Below, piece by piece: positions 33,391-41,164 of a stretch of 53,876 nucleotides of DNA (its first letter is position 1; each line of letters begins with the position of its first letter). The stretch comes from an uncultured Clostridia bacterium. Lineage in GTDB: Bacteria; Bacillota; Clostridia; Lachnospirales; CAG-274. The stretch is taken from the NCBI GenBank assembly GCA_947632615.1, contig CANRPW010000017.1:1-53876 (forward strand), given 5' to 3'. The notes beneath the pieces were generated by a model that was given only the letters and a program-made list of their open reading frames with translations, made no database searches and was not told where the DNA came from. A program made the position numbers and the translations under genes.

Positions 33391-35685
33391 ATGATAAAGC
33401 TTTATGATACAGGCGTTTTTTATGCAGACGGCGAAATTATAAAGGATGATGGCGAGGGTAAGGCAAGGCTTAAGCAGCTTGGTTTATCTGACGATAAGGC
33501 AGCGGCTTCAGAGAAGACAATGGCTTATTCTATACTTAAGGCTCATAATACTTCGGGTAATATGGAGCAGCTTAAGATAAAATTTGACTGTATGGCTTCT
33601 CACGACATCACCTATGTGGGTATTATTCAGACGGCAAGGGCTTCGGGGCTTGACAAATTTCCCGTGCCTTATGTACTTACCAACTGCCACAACTCCCTTT
33701 GCGCTGTTGGCGGCACTATAAATGAAGATGACCATATGTTTGGCCTTTCAGCGGCAAAGAAATACGGTGGAATTTATGTTCCTGCACATTTTGCAGTTAT
33801 TCACCAGTATATGCGTGAAATGATGGCAGGCTGCGGTAAGATGATACTTGGCTCTGACAGCCACACACGTTACGGCGCGCTTGGTACTATGGCGATAGGC
33901 GAGGGCGGCGGAGAGCTTGCAAAACAGCTTCTTTGCAAGACCTATGATATTAACAGACCTGAGGTAATAGGTGTTTATCTTACAGGCAAGCCCGATCCTG
34001 CGGTTGGTCCTCAGGATATTGCTCTTGCTATTATCGGGGCTGTATTTAAAAACGGCTATGTTAAAAATAAGGTTATGGAATTTATAGGCGACGGCATAAA
34101 GAACCTTTCCGCTGAATACAGAAATGGCATAGACGTTATGACAACGGAAACCACCTGTCTTTCTTCTATATGGATGACAGATGACAATACTAAGGACTGG
34201 TATATTACTCACGGCAGACCGGAAGACTTTAAGGAAATCGCGCCTGAAAGAGGGGCATATTATGACGGACTGGTTTATGTAGATATGTCAAAGGTTAAGC
34301 CTATGATAGCTATGCCTTTCCATCCTTCAAATGTATATACCATTGACGAGCTTAATGCAAATTTATATGATATTTTAGATGAGGTTGAAAAGAATGGCGC
34401 TAAGCAAATAGACAACCCCGGAATAGAATTTAAGCTGAAGGACAAGGTTAAGAACGGCAGACTTATGGTTGAGCAGGGCGTTATCGCAGGTTGTGCAGGC
34501 GGAACCTACGACAACCTTGTAGATGTAGCTGATATGTTAAACGGCAAGACCATAGGCGACGGCGAATTTACACTTTCCGTATATCCTTCATCTCAGCCTG
34601 TATTTATGAGTCTTGTTGAAAATGGCTCAATAGCTAAGCTTATGCAGGCAGGAGCTACAGTGCGTTCTGCATTTTGCGGACCTTGCTTCGGAGCAGGGGA
34701 TGTGCCTCCTAACAACGGTCTTTCAATAAGACATTCTACAAGAAACTTCCCCAACAGAGAAGGCTCTAAACCCGGTAACGGTCAGATAGCTTCTGTTGCC
34801 CTTATGGATGCCCGTTCTATTGCGGCTACAGCTGTAAATAAGGGTGTGCTTACTCCCGCAACGGATATTGACGTAAACTTCACTAAGCCTAAATATTACT
34901 TCAACAAGACTGTATATGACAACAGAGTATATAACGGCTATGGCAAGGCTGACAATAGCGTAGAGCTTAAGTTTGGACCAAACATTACAGACTGGCCCGA
35001 AATGAGTCCTCTTGCGGATAATCTTCTTATCAAGGTAGTATCATATATAACAGACCCCGTTACTACAACTGACGAGCTTATACCTTCAGGAGAGACAAGC
35101 TCTTACCGCTCCAATCCTTTAGGACTTGCTGAGTTTACGCTTTCAAGAAAGGATCCTGCTTATGTAGGCAGGGCAAAGGAAGTAAGAAAAGCTGAGGCAG
35201 CCAGAAATACCGAGGGCGAGTGTCCAAAGGATGCTCTTCCTGAGCTTAAGGATGTATTTGAGACTATTCATGGCGATGATAGATTTAAAGATGTTCACTT
35301 CAGAAAGGACCTTTGCATAGGCTCTTGTGTTTATGCTTATAAGCCCGGTGACGGTTCTGCAAGAGAGCAGGCCGCAAGCTGCCAGAAGGTTTTGGGCGGC
35401 TGGGCTAATATAGCTAAGGAATATGCCACTAAGAGATATCGCTCTAACCTTATAAACTGGGGTATGCTGCCCTTCCTTTATGAGGGCGATACTCCGTTTG
35501 AAAACGGAGATTATATATTTGTGCCCGATATCAGAAAGGCAATTAAGGCGAACGACAGCAGTATAAAAGCGTATGTAGTTAAAAACGGTGCTTTAAATGA
35601 GTTTGAGCTTAATATGGCAGAGCTTACCGAGGATGAAAGAAGCATTATACTTTCAGGCTGTCTTATCAACTATTACAAGAATTAA
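33391..35685 (+). CDS. Aconitase-family hydratase
   Basis: A 764-aa protein of the aconitase/isopropylmalate isomerase superfamily, of the subtype annotated as hydratase. Residues that bind the 4Fe-4S cluster are expected around [17 protein letters not shown], and [27 protein letters not shown] and [10 protein letters not shown] are recognisable aconitase-like blocks. The C-terminal swivel region includes [20 protein letters not shown]. The substrate may differ from citrate. I chose ATG 33391 (GGGAGG at 33378-33383); the ORF could be read 25 codons further upstream. Co-oriented with the sseB-like gene 11 bp downstream. Confidence 0.85.
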   Translation: MIKLYDTGVFYADGEIIKDDGEGKARLKQLGLSDDKAAASEKTMAYSILKAHNTSGNMEQLKIKFDCMASHDITYVGIIQTARASGLDKFPVPYVLTNCHNSLCAVGGTINEDDHMFGLSAAKKYGGIYVPAHFAVIHQYMREMMAGCGKMILGSDSHTRYGALGTMAIGEGGGELAKQLLCKTYDINRPEVIGVYLTGKPDPAVGPQDIALAIIGAVFKNGYVKNKVMEFIGDGIKNLSAEYRNGIDVMTTETTCLSSIWMTDDNTKDWYITHGRPEDFKEIAPERGAYYDGLVYVDMSKVKPMIAMPFHPSNVYTIDELNANLYDILDEVEKNGAKQIDNPGIEFKLKDKVKNGRLMVEQGVIAGCAGGTYDNLVDVADMLNGKTIGDGEFTLSVYPSSQPVFMSLVENGSIAKLMQAGATVRSAFCGPCFGAGDVPPNNGLSIRHSTRNFPNREGSKPGNGQIASVALMDARSIAATAVNKGVLTPATDIDVNFTKPKYYFNKTVYDNRVYNGYGKADNSVELKFGPNITDWPEMSPLADNLLIKVVSYITDPVTTTDELIPSGETSSYRSNPLGLAEFTLSRKDPAYVGRAKEVRKAEAARNTEGECPKDALPELKDVFETIHGDDRFKDVHFRKDLCIGSCVYAYKPGDGSAREQAASCQKVLGGWANIAKEYATKRYRSNLINWGMLPFLYEGDTPFENGDYIFVPDIRKAIKANDSSIKAYVVKNGALNEFELNMAELTEDERSIILSGCLINYYKN

Positions 35686-35696
35686 GAGGTGTATTT

Positions 35697-36650
35697 ATGA
35701 GTAAGGGAAATTACAGAAGACCTATGATACCGCCTAAGGCAGGCATGGCTCAAAGGGGACGTCAGGGCTCTCCTTTGGGAAATCAGCCTCAGATAGACAA
35801 CAGCGAGCTTATAAAGGCGATGAACGAATTTAAAGCTAATGCTAACACAAATACTCAGGCAGTGTTTGTACAGCAGCTTATAAAATCAAGACTTTTAGCT
35901 CCCTGTAATGTTATGAAAAGAGAAGCAGGGGAAAAAAATACTGATAATGTTAAGCTTCAGTTTATGATGCTTAAGAATAATATGGGAGAAAACATATTTG
36001 GCGTATTTACCGACTGGGAGCAGATAAAAAAGCAGCAAAATCCGCCTAAGGAAGCTCTGGCTCTGCCTTTTACCGAGCTGCTCAGAGTCGCTGACGGAAT
36101 GAAGCAGAATATAAAGGGACTTATTATAAATCCCTTTGAACAGGGCATTATGCTTGACGAAAACGCAATAGAGAGAATGTATGAAGACCTTAAAAGGGCT
36201 GTGGATAAGGCTCAGGCTGATGGAAAAATGCCTGCACCGGGCACAGCTCCTTTGGAAAGCCCTGCTGAACCGACTGCTTCTGAAGAAGAGCCTGTTCCAA
36301 GTATGCCCGGCGAAATTTTATATGTTGGCGAGCCTTTAGATGAGCCTTATGAGCTTTGCAAGGCATTTTCAAAATATTTCAGAGGAGTAAAGGCAGTATC
36401 TTCAGCATATTTTCTTGAAATATATCGTGAACGACAGGAAAAGCCGGATCCCCTTGTTGTAGTTGACTATAAGGGCGACGGAGAAAACAAGGACAGTGTT
36501 TTTGAAGAGATACGCAAGATATATAACGAAGAAACAGAAGAGGACGAAAGGCTTCCGCTTACCGTTATGACAGCAGGCGAAAAGCTGGCTAAGGATGCTA
36601 TTATTAATAAAAAGCCTTTCTACACAAGAAAGGTATTTGGAATATTCTAA
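35697..36650 (+). CDS. SseB-family protein
   Basis: A 317-aa protein with an N-terminal Pro/Gly-rich segment (to about 35), an SseB-like N-terminal domain (about 36-170) and a C-terminal SseB domain (about 205-317), separated by an acidic Pro-rich linker (APLESPAEPTASEEEPVPS). Motifs include AVFVQQLIKSRLLAPC and KGLIINPFEQGIMLD. SseB proteins are linked to serine sensitivity in enterobacteria, but their biochemistry is unclear. It follows the hydratase by 11 bp with an AGAGGTG site. Confidence 0.8.
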   Translation: MSKGNYRRPMIPPKAGMAQRGRQGSPLGNQPQIDNSELIKAMNEFKANANTNTQAVFVQQLIKSRLLAPCNVMKREAGEKNTDNVKLQFMMLKNNMGENIFGVFTDWEQIKKQQNPPKEALALPFTELLRVADGMKQNIKGLIINPFEQGIMLDENAIERMYEDLKRAVDKAQADGKMPAPGTAPLESPAEPTASEEEPVPSMPGEILYVGEPLDEPYELCKAFSKYFRGVKAVSSAYFLEIYRERQEKPDPLVVVDYKGDGENKDSVFEEIRKIYNEETEEDERLPLTVMTAGEKLAKDAIINKKPFYTRKVFGIF

Positions 36651-36660
36651 TAATTAAGAT

Positions 36661-36690
36661 GGTGGGGCGAGATAATGCGCCCTGCCATTT
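36661..36690 (+). terminator. Weak hairpin terminator after the SseB-like gene
   Basis: GGTGGGGCG (36661-36669) pairs with CGCCCTGCC (36678-36686), with two G-U pairs, followed by ATTTATTTG. The T run is interrupted, so termination may be partial. Confidence 0.5.
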
Positions 36691-36705
36691 ATTTGGGAGT
36701 ATGTT

Positions 36706-38250
36706 ATGAATAGTACGGAAAGATCCATAATTCAAAATGAAAACTATAAGTATTTTATAATTTTTGAAGGTATTTTGGTAGGTGCTTTGGGTGGACTTGT
36801 TGTTACCCTTTACAGATATTTACTTTCTGTTATATTTGACTTTTCTACAGAAATGTACAGCAGGGTAAACACTATTTTGGAAATTACGGTAATGTTCTTG
36901 GTTCTTATTGTTTGCGGAGTTATTTCCGGTCTTATGGTAAAAGCCGAGCCTATGATATCGGGCAGCGGAATTCCTCAGGTAGAGGGAGTGCTTATAGGCA
37001 AAATGAGGTTTAAGTGGCTTAGGGTATTGGCGCTTAAATTTTTTGGCGGACTTATTTGCCTTGGCGCAGGTCTTTCACTGGGACGAGAAGGTCCGTCTGT
37101 GCAGATAGGCGCTGCCATGGGACAGGGTATAGCCAGATTTTCAAAGACCAATAAGACGAGAGAAAGATATTTGCTTACCTTCGGTGCGGCAGCAGGTCTT
37201 GCGGCGGCATTTAATGCGCCTCTTGCCGGGCTTTTGTTTGTGCTGGAGGAGCTTCATAAGAATTTCAACAAATATATAGTTATAGGCGGAATGATGGCAG
37301 GCATAACTGCTGATATGGTGTCTAAATTCTTTTTCGGCACAGCTCCCGTATTCACATTGGGAGAGCTTGGCAAGCTGCCTGCAAGACAGAGCTTCTGGCT
37401 TTTGTTTTTGGGTGTTATATTGGGGTTATTGGCTGTGCTGTTTAATAGGTGTATTATTTTTGGCAGCAACAACTACGGAAAGGTGTTCAGAATACCTGAT
37501 TATCTCAAGCCCGTTCCCGCCTTTATACTTACAGGCATAATTGCTCTTACACTGCCTATGCTTCTTGGTGGAGGTCATTCTCTTATAGATGATCTGGCAG
37601 TTAGCGGTTATGGCATAAGATTTTTGATAGTATTGCTTGTTGTTAAGTTTGTATTTACACAGTTCTGCTTTGCATCAAAGTCTCCCGGCGGAATATTTTT
37701 GCCGCTGCTTTGCATAGGCGCTATTGCCGGGGCGGTATATTCGCTTATACTTACAAAATATGTGGGTGTAGACCCTAAGTTATTAGGCTTTTTCATAGCC
37801 GTATCTCTTGCAGGCTTTTTTGGGGCTGTTACTAAAGCGCCTATTACGGGTATTATACTTGTGTGCGAAATGACAGGAAACTTCAATCAGTTTCTTTATC
37901 TTGCGGTTGTTTCTATAGCTGCCTTTATTGTGACAGAAATTTGTCACTGCGGACCCGTTTATGAAATGCTTTTGCAAAATACTCTCAGCAGACAGAAAAA
38001 ATCTTATAAGAGGGGCAGCAGGATAATTATAGAAATTCCTGTTTCACTTTCATCAAGGGCTGTTAATAAAACCGTGGCAGAGCTTACAATTCCTCAGAAA
38101 ATGCTGCTTGTGTCAATAAAAAGAGGCGATGAGGAGATCGTGCCTAAGGGCGATACTATAATAAAAAGCGGTGATGACCTGGTGATTTTGCTATATGAGA
38201 GCGATCTTCAGAAGGTTGAGGATTATTTTAACAGCGAGAGAAATCTGTGA
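36706..38250 (+). CDS. ClC-family chloride (anion) channel or H+/anion antiporter with TrkA-C domain
   Basis: Integral membrane protein, 514 aa, with about 10-12 membrane helices over residues 15-425. The ClC signatures are intact: GSGIPQVEG (GSGIP), GREGPSVQIG (GREGP, with the gating Glu) and GGIFLPLLCIG (near GIFxP). LAGLLFVLEELHKNF keeps a Glu at the internal proton position, favouring H+/Cl- exchange over a pure channel. The C-terminus (about 435-512) is a TrkA-C/RCK-C ligand-binding domain (KTVAELTIPQKMLLVSIKRG). It could protect from acid or fluoride; the sequence cannot tell. ATG behind GGGAG. Confidence 0.93.
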   Translation: MNSTERSIIQNENYKYFIIFEGILVGALGGLVVTLYRYLLSVIFDFSTEMYSRVNTILEITVMFLVLIVCGVISGLMVKAEPMISGSGIPQVEGVLIGKMRFKWLRVLALKFFGGLICLGAGLSLGREGPSVQIGAAMGQGIARFSKTNKTRERYLLTFGAAAGLAAAFNAPLAGLLFVLEELHKNFNKYIVIGGMMAGITADMVSKFFFGTAPVFTLGELGKLPARQSFWLLFLGVILGLLAVLFNRCIIFGSNNYGKVFRIPDYLKPVPAFILTGIIALTLPMLLGGGHSLIDDLAVSGYGIRFLIVLLVVKFVFTQFCFASKSPGGIFLPLLCIGAIAGAVYSLILTKYVGVDPKLLGFFIAVSLAGFFGAVTKAPITGIILVCEMTGNFNQFLYLAVVSIAAFIVTEICHCGPVYEMLLQNTLSRQKKSYKRGSRIIIEIPVSLSSRAVNKTVAELTIPQKMLLVSIKRGDEEIVPKGDTIIKSGDDLVILLYESDLQKVEDYFNSERNL

Positions 38251-38273
38251 TGGAGCTTACATATCATTAAGTA

Positions 38274-38321
38274 ACCTCCCTGTGTATCTTGGAATATGAT
38301 ATGCAGGGAGGTGATTTTTTT
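38274..38321 (+). terminator. Terminator-like hairpin overlapping the dpaB ribosome binding site
   Basis: A 15-bp stem (38274-38288 with 38298-38312, two G-U pairs) has a 9-nt loop and is followed by a T run at 38315-38321. The 3' arm contains GGGAGGT, the likely ribosome binding site of dpaB, and the T run includes the first two bases of the TTG start codon. The hairpin can therefore act as the ClC terminator and also mask translation of dpaB. Confidence 0.75.
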
Positions 38322-38922
38322 GGAAATAAAAGATATGAAGATAGGCGTATGTATGTGCGGCTCTTTTTGCACCTTTGACAGAGCTATAGGCATAATGGAA
38401 GGGCTTAAGGAAAAGGGAGCAGATTTAGGTATAGTTATGAGCTATAACGCATCAGGTACGGATACGAGATTTGGAATGGCAGAGGACTTTCGCAGCAGAC
38501 TTTATGCCTTAAGCGGCAAGGAGCTTATAACCGATATTGCAGGAGCTGAGCCTATAGGACCTAAAAATATGTTTGATGTGCTTCTTATATGCCCATGCAC
38601 AGGTAATACTCTCGGTAAGATAAACAACGGCATTGCAGATACACCTGTTACACTTGCTGTGAAATCTCATCTTAGAAATGAAAAGCCTGTTGTTATCTGT
38701 ATAGCGACCAATGACGGGCTTGGGGGCAACTTTCAGAATATAGGTCAGCTTATGAATAAAAAGAATATTTATTTTGTTCCCTTTGGACAAGATGACTATA
38801 TGGGAAAACCAAGATCCTTGGTTGCTGATTTTTCTAAGACAGAGGCAGCTTTGATTATGGCTATGGAGGGTAAACAGCTTCAACCCGTGGTTGTACAACC
38901 GGTGGTTGTTGGTTGTTCCTAA
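38320..38922 (+). CDS. dpaB: Dipicolinate synthase subunit B
   Basis: Flavoprotein-like subunit (SpoVFB) of dipicolinic acid synthase, made in the mother cell at late sporulation; DPA is stored in the spore core. The protein (about 200 aa) has the family blocks MKIGVCMCGSFCTFDRAI, PIGPKNMFDVLLICPCTGN and CIATNDGLGGNFQNIG. I chose TTG 38320 because of the GGGAGGTG site (38306-38313). The usual partner dpaA is not next to it; upstream is a ClC gene. The last residues (QPVVVQPVVVGCS) are a short repeat not typical of the family. Confidence 0.9.
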   Translation: MEIKDMKIGVCMCGSFCTFDRAIGIMEGLKEKGADLGIVMSYNASGTDTRFGMAEDFRSRLYALSGKELITDIAGAEPIGPKNMFDVLLICPCTGNTLGKINNGIADTPVTLAVKSHLRNEKPVVICIATNDGLGGNFQNIGQLMNKKNIYFVPFGQDDYMGKPRSLVADFSKTEAALIMAMEGKQLQPVVVQPVVVGCS

Positions 38923-38925
38923 GTA

Positions 38926-39048
38926 GCCGCCCCAAGGGAGGGGATGGGGAAAAGCAGGGCGGACCTGTCCGCCCTGCTTTTCCCCATCCCCTCCCTTGGG
39001 GCGGCGTGACCCGACAGCGGTCGGGTCACGCGGCAGCCTACGGCTGCC
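38926..39048. repeat. Hairpin cluster I after dpaB
   Basis: A perfect 39-bp stem (38926-38964/38967-39005, 2-nt gap) starts 3 bp after the dpaB stop. An 11-bp stem (39005-39015/39020-39030) and a 7-bp stem (39032-39038/39042-39048) follow. The long stem is GC-rich with a purine-rich interior. No T run follows. Confidence 0.93.
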
Positions 39049-39084
39049 AAAAGCCCCGGTTTTGTGTTGGCATACACTTAATTT

Positions 39085-39252
39085 TTGTTGGAAGCTTGCA
39101 ATAATGATACATCACAGCTTGGTATTGAAGAAGGGCAGGACTACTGCACACCTTATAGAGTAATCACACACAGACTGCTTTTGACAATACCCATACTTTT
39201 TATATTGCTTATTCTTGCAATAACAGTAATCAAGAAAATACAATTAAGATAA
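39085..39252 (+). pseudogene. Apparent 3' remnant of a membrane protein gene
   Basis: An open frame of about 53 codons between hairpin clusters I and J ends in TAA 39250-39252. It encodes DTSQLGIEEGQDYCTPY followed by one membrane segment (LLLTIPILFILLILAITVI) and a basic end (KKIQLR). There is no ATG or ribosome binding site; TTG at 39085 or 39088 is the only possible start. A stop codon lies just upstream in frame. It looks like the C-terminal end of a gene whose 5' part was lost; a very short membrane protein remains possible. Confidence 0.5.
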
Positions 39253-39286
39253 ATAAAGAATGAGCCGACACGGCTTCGGAGGCACC

Positions 39287-39434
39287 GCCGAGGGGGCGGA
39301 GGGCAAGGGGGACAGGCTATGCAGCAGGGCGACCCCCTTGGGGTCGCCCTGCTGCATAGCCTGTCCCCCTTGCCCTCCGCCCCCTCGGCCCCCATTGGTC
39401 GGCGTTTTTATTACACCATCTTTAGATGGTGTAA
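39287..39434. repeat. Hairpin cluster J (50-bp perfect stem)
   Basis: Perfect 50-bp arms at 39287-39336 and 39340-39389 with only a 3-nt loop, then the linker CCCCCATTGGTC and a 10-bp stem (39411-39420/39425-39434). The stem base CCGAGGGGGCGG equals that of cluster F, but the tip is different. This is the longest perfect palindrome in the window. Confidence 0.97.
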
Positions 39435-39454
39435 AAAAATGTCGGGCATATAAA

Positions 39455-39484
39455 AAACCGATCGCTTTGATAACCGATCGGTTT
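39455..39484 (-). terminator. Intrinsic terminator of the signal peptidase operon (minus strand)
   Basis: A 10-bp stem (39455-39464/39475-39484, AAACCGATCG with CGATCGGTTT). Read on the minus strand it is followed by TTTATAT, and it lies just downstream of the lepB stop. A T run on the other side (39485-39491) may allow plus-strand termination as well. Confidence 0.8.
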
Positions 39485-39490
39485 GCTTTT

Positions 39491-40132
39491 TTATTCGACC
39501 TTTCCTATATTTTTAAGAGGCCATATTCTGAAGACTATTTTTCCAACTATCTGTTCCTCAGATATGCAGCCTATCATGGTGCTTCGGCTGTCTACAGAGG
39601 TTGCACGGTGGTCTCCCATAACGAAAACTCTTTTATCGGGAACTTGATATGGCAGGTGTATGTTACATTCGCCCAATGCCTTTTCTGTAACATAAGGCTC
39701 TCTGAGCTTTTTATCATCTACATATACGTTTCCTTCTTCGTCAATGTCTACCCATTGTCCCGGAAAGGCTATTACACGCTTTACAAGAATTTTGTTGTTG
39801 TAATAAAATGAAATTATATCACCCTGTTTAAGATTAAAGCCCTTTATTGAAATAACTATGTCTTGCTGAGTAAGAGTAGGAGTCATTGATGAGCCGAATA
39901 TCTGCAAAACAGGCAAAAACAGGGTTGCTACAAGTATTGCCAAAGCAGCAACGGTGATAAGTATAGAGATGGTGCTTTTAAATACACTTTTAAATCTGTT
40001 TATGTAGCGCACTCTTTTAAGCTCTGTTTCTATAAGCTCTATGTTCGGCAGTTCTATATGTTCTGCATTTGTTTGTTCTTCTACATTTGGCAACTCTACA
40101 TTCTCTGCATTTGGTTGTTCCTTATCATTCAT
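39491..40132 (-). CDS. lepB: Signal peptidase I
   Basis: Membrane-bound type I signal peptidase that removes Sec/Tat signal peptides outside the membrane, 213 aa. A charged N-terminal cytosolic segment with short PN-E-V/I-LPN repeats (1-40) precedes one membrane helix (about 55-78). The Ser-Lys dyad is visible: Ser82 in GSSMTPTL and Lys118 in ILVKRVIAFPGQ. The C-terminal block VMGDHRATSVDSR is also conserved. It is the last gene of a minus-strand group; the upstream 91-codon gene ends 21 bp before its start. Confidence 0.95.
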   Translation of the reverse strand: MNDKEQPNAENVELPNVEEQTNAEHIELPNIELIETELKRVRYINRFKSVFKSTISILITVAALAILVATLFLPVLQIFGSSMTPTLTQQDIVISIKGFNLKQGDIISFYYNNKILVKRVIAFPGQWVDIDEEGNVYVDDKKLREPYVTEKALGECNIHLPYQVPDKRVFVMGDHRATSVDSRSTMIGCISEEQIVGKIVFRIWPLKNIGKVE

Positions 40133-40152
40133 AATAACATTCTTCTTTCGTT

Positions 40153-40422
40153 TTATTTATTGTTTTCTTCGGCACGCTTGCTGAGCAGCATAACATTTTC
40201 GAGGTATTGGTCAGCTGCCGCCTGAACGGTCTGCAAAACCTTGTTTATTCTAAGTGATGCTTCGGCGATATTGCCTGCTTCGTTTATCATAATTTCTTTA
40301 CTGTTAAGCTCATCGTCCTTCTTTTTAAGCTCCTCTTCAAGCTGCTCTATTTTTTTTGCCTGTTCCAGCAATATCCCCAAAAGCTGCTCCTTTTTCATTT
40401 TCTTAAATTCTTTATCAGTCAT
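40153..40422 (-). CDS. Small coiled-coil protein (89 aa)
   Basis: Helical protein with coiled coil (LLGILLEQAKKIEQLEEELK) and the pattern NEAGNIAEASLRINKVLQTV, then AAADQYLENV. Proteins with this pattern occur near signal peptidase genes in related Clostridia, but their function is not established. I chose ATG 40422 (GAGGAG upstream). Confidence 0.75.
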   Translation of the reverse strand: MTDKEFKKMKKEQLLGILLEQAKKIEQLEEELKKKDDELNSKEIMINEAGNIAEASLRINKVLQTVQAAADQYLENVMLLSKRAEENNK

Positions 40423-40467
40423 TATCAAAAACTCCTCTGAAATTAATTTTATATTCCCTGCTATTTG

Positions 40468-41097
40468 TTATTTTGTGGCAGAAACGGAATATATTATTTT
40501 AAAGCCGGCATCTTCAATGCTTTTAGCGGCAGCCGATGCCTTAGTGCCCGTCACCTTAAGATTGAGCTTTCCGTCATAGAAGGATATAAAATTAAGCGCA
40601 GCCCCTGAATTTTTAACTATTTCAGCTACATTAAAAATATCATCCTTATTCTGAGTTTCTATATAGATATGTAAGCCCGAAATTTTAGCCCCGGTATAGT
40701 TGAGAAGCATTTTAAACAGATCGTTTCTTGCCAGAACGCTTATGACCCTGTCTTCCTCATCTACAACGGGCAAAATGCTGACTCTGTGGTCCTTCATGGT
40801 GATGGCCGCATTCCAGATAGTGTCGGTTTCTCTTGTATAGTAGACATTGTTGTTCATAATGTCTCTGACTTTGGTGCCGCTTAAAATAGAAGGCATCCTG
40901 ACCTCTTTAAAGGGCGATGAAGAACGGGATATGTCTTCAAGGTCATCCTTTGTTATAAGCCCTACAAGCTTGCCCTCTTTATCTACAACAGGGAATTTGG
41001 AATAGCTGCTGTCCTGAATCATCTGATATGCCTTTACTGCCGATAAGCCCGCATTAAGACAAACGGCTTTTGCTGCCTTTATTTCCGATACATACAT
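40468..41097 (-). CDS. CBS-pair and ACT domain protein
   Basis: A 209-aa probable ligand sensor. Two CBS domains (about 1-125: SKFPVVDKEGKLVGLITKDD and SILPVVDEEDRVISVLARND) bind adenosyl nucleotides in related proteins, and a C-terminal ACT domain (about 135-209: LHIYIETQNKDDIFNVAEIV) usually binds amino acids. The start ATG 41097 follows GAAGGTGA. The target is unknown. Confidence 0.85.
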   Translation of the reverse strand: MYVSEIKAAKAVCLNAGLSAVKAYQMIQDSSYSKFPVVDKEGKLVGLITKDDLEDISRSSSPFKEVRMPSILSGTKVRDIMNNNVYYTRETDTIWNAAITMKDHRVSILPVVDEEDRVISVLARNDLFKMLLNYTGAKISGLHIYIETQNKDDIFNVAEIVKNSGAALNFISFYDGKLNLKVTGTKASAAAKSIEDAGFKIIYSVSATK

Positions 41098-41164
41098 AAA
41101 AATCACCTTCATTCTTTATATTACTTATATAATACCACAATATTGGGTTTCGGGCAATATATTT

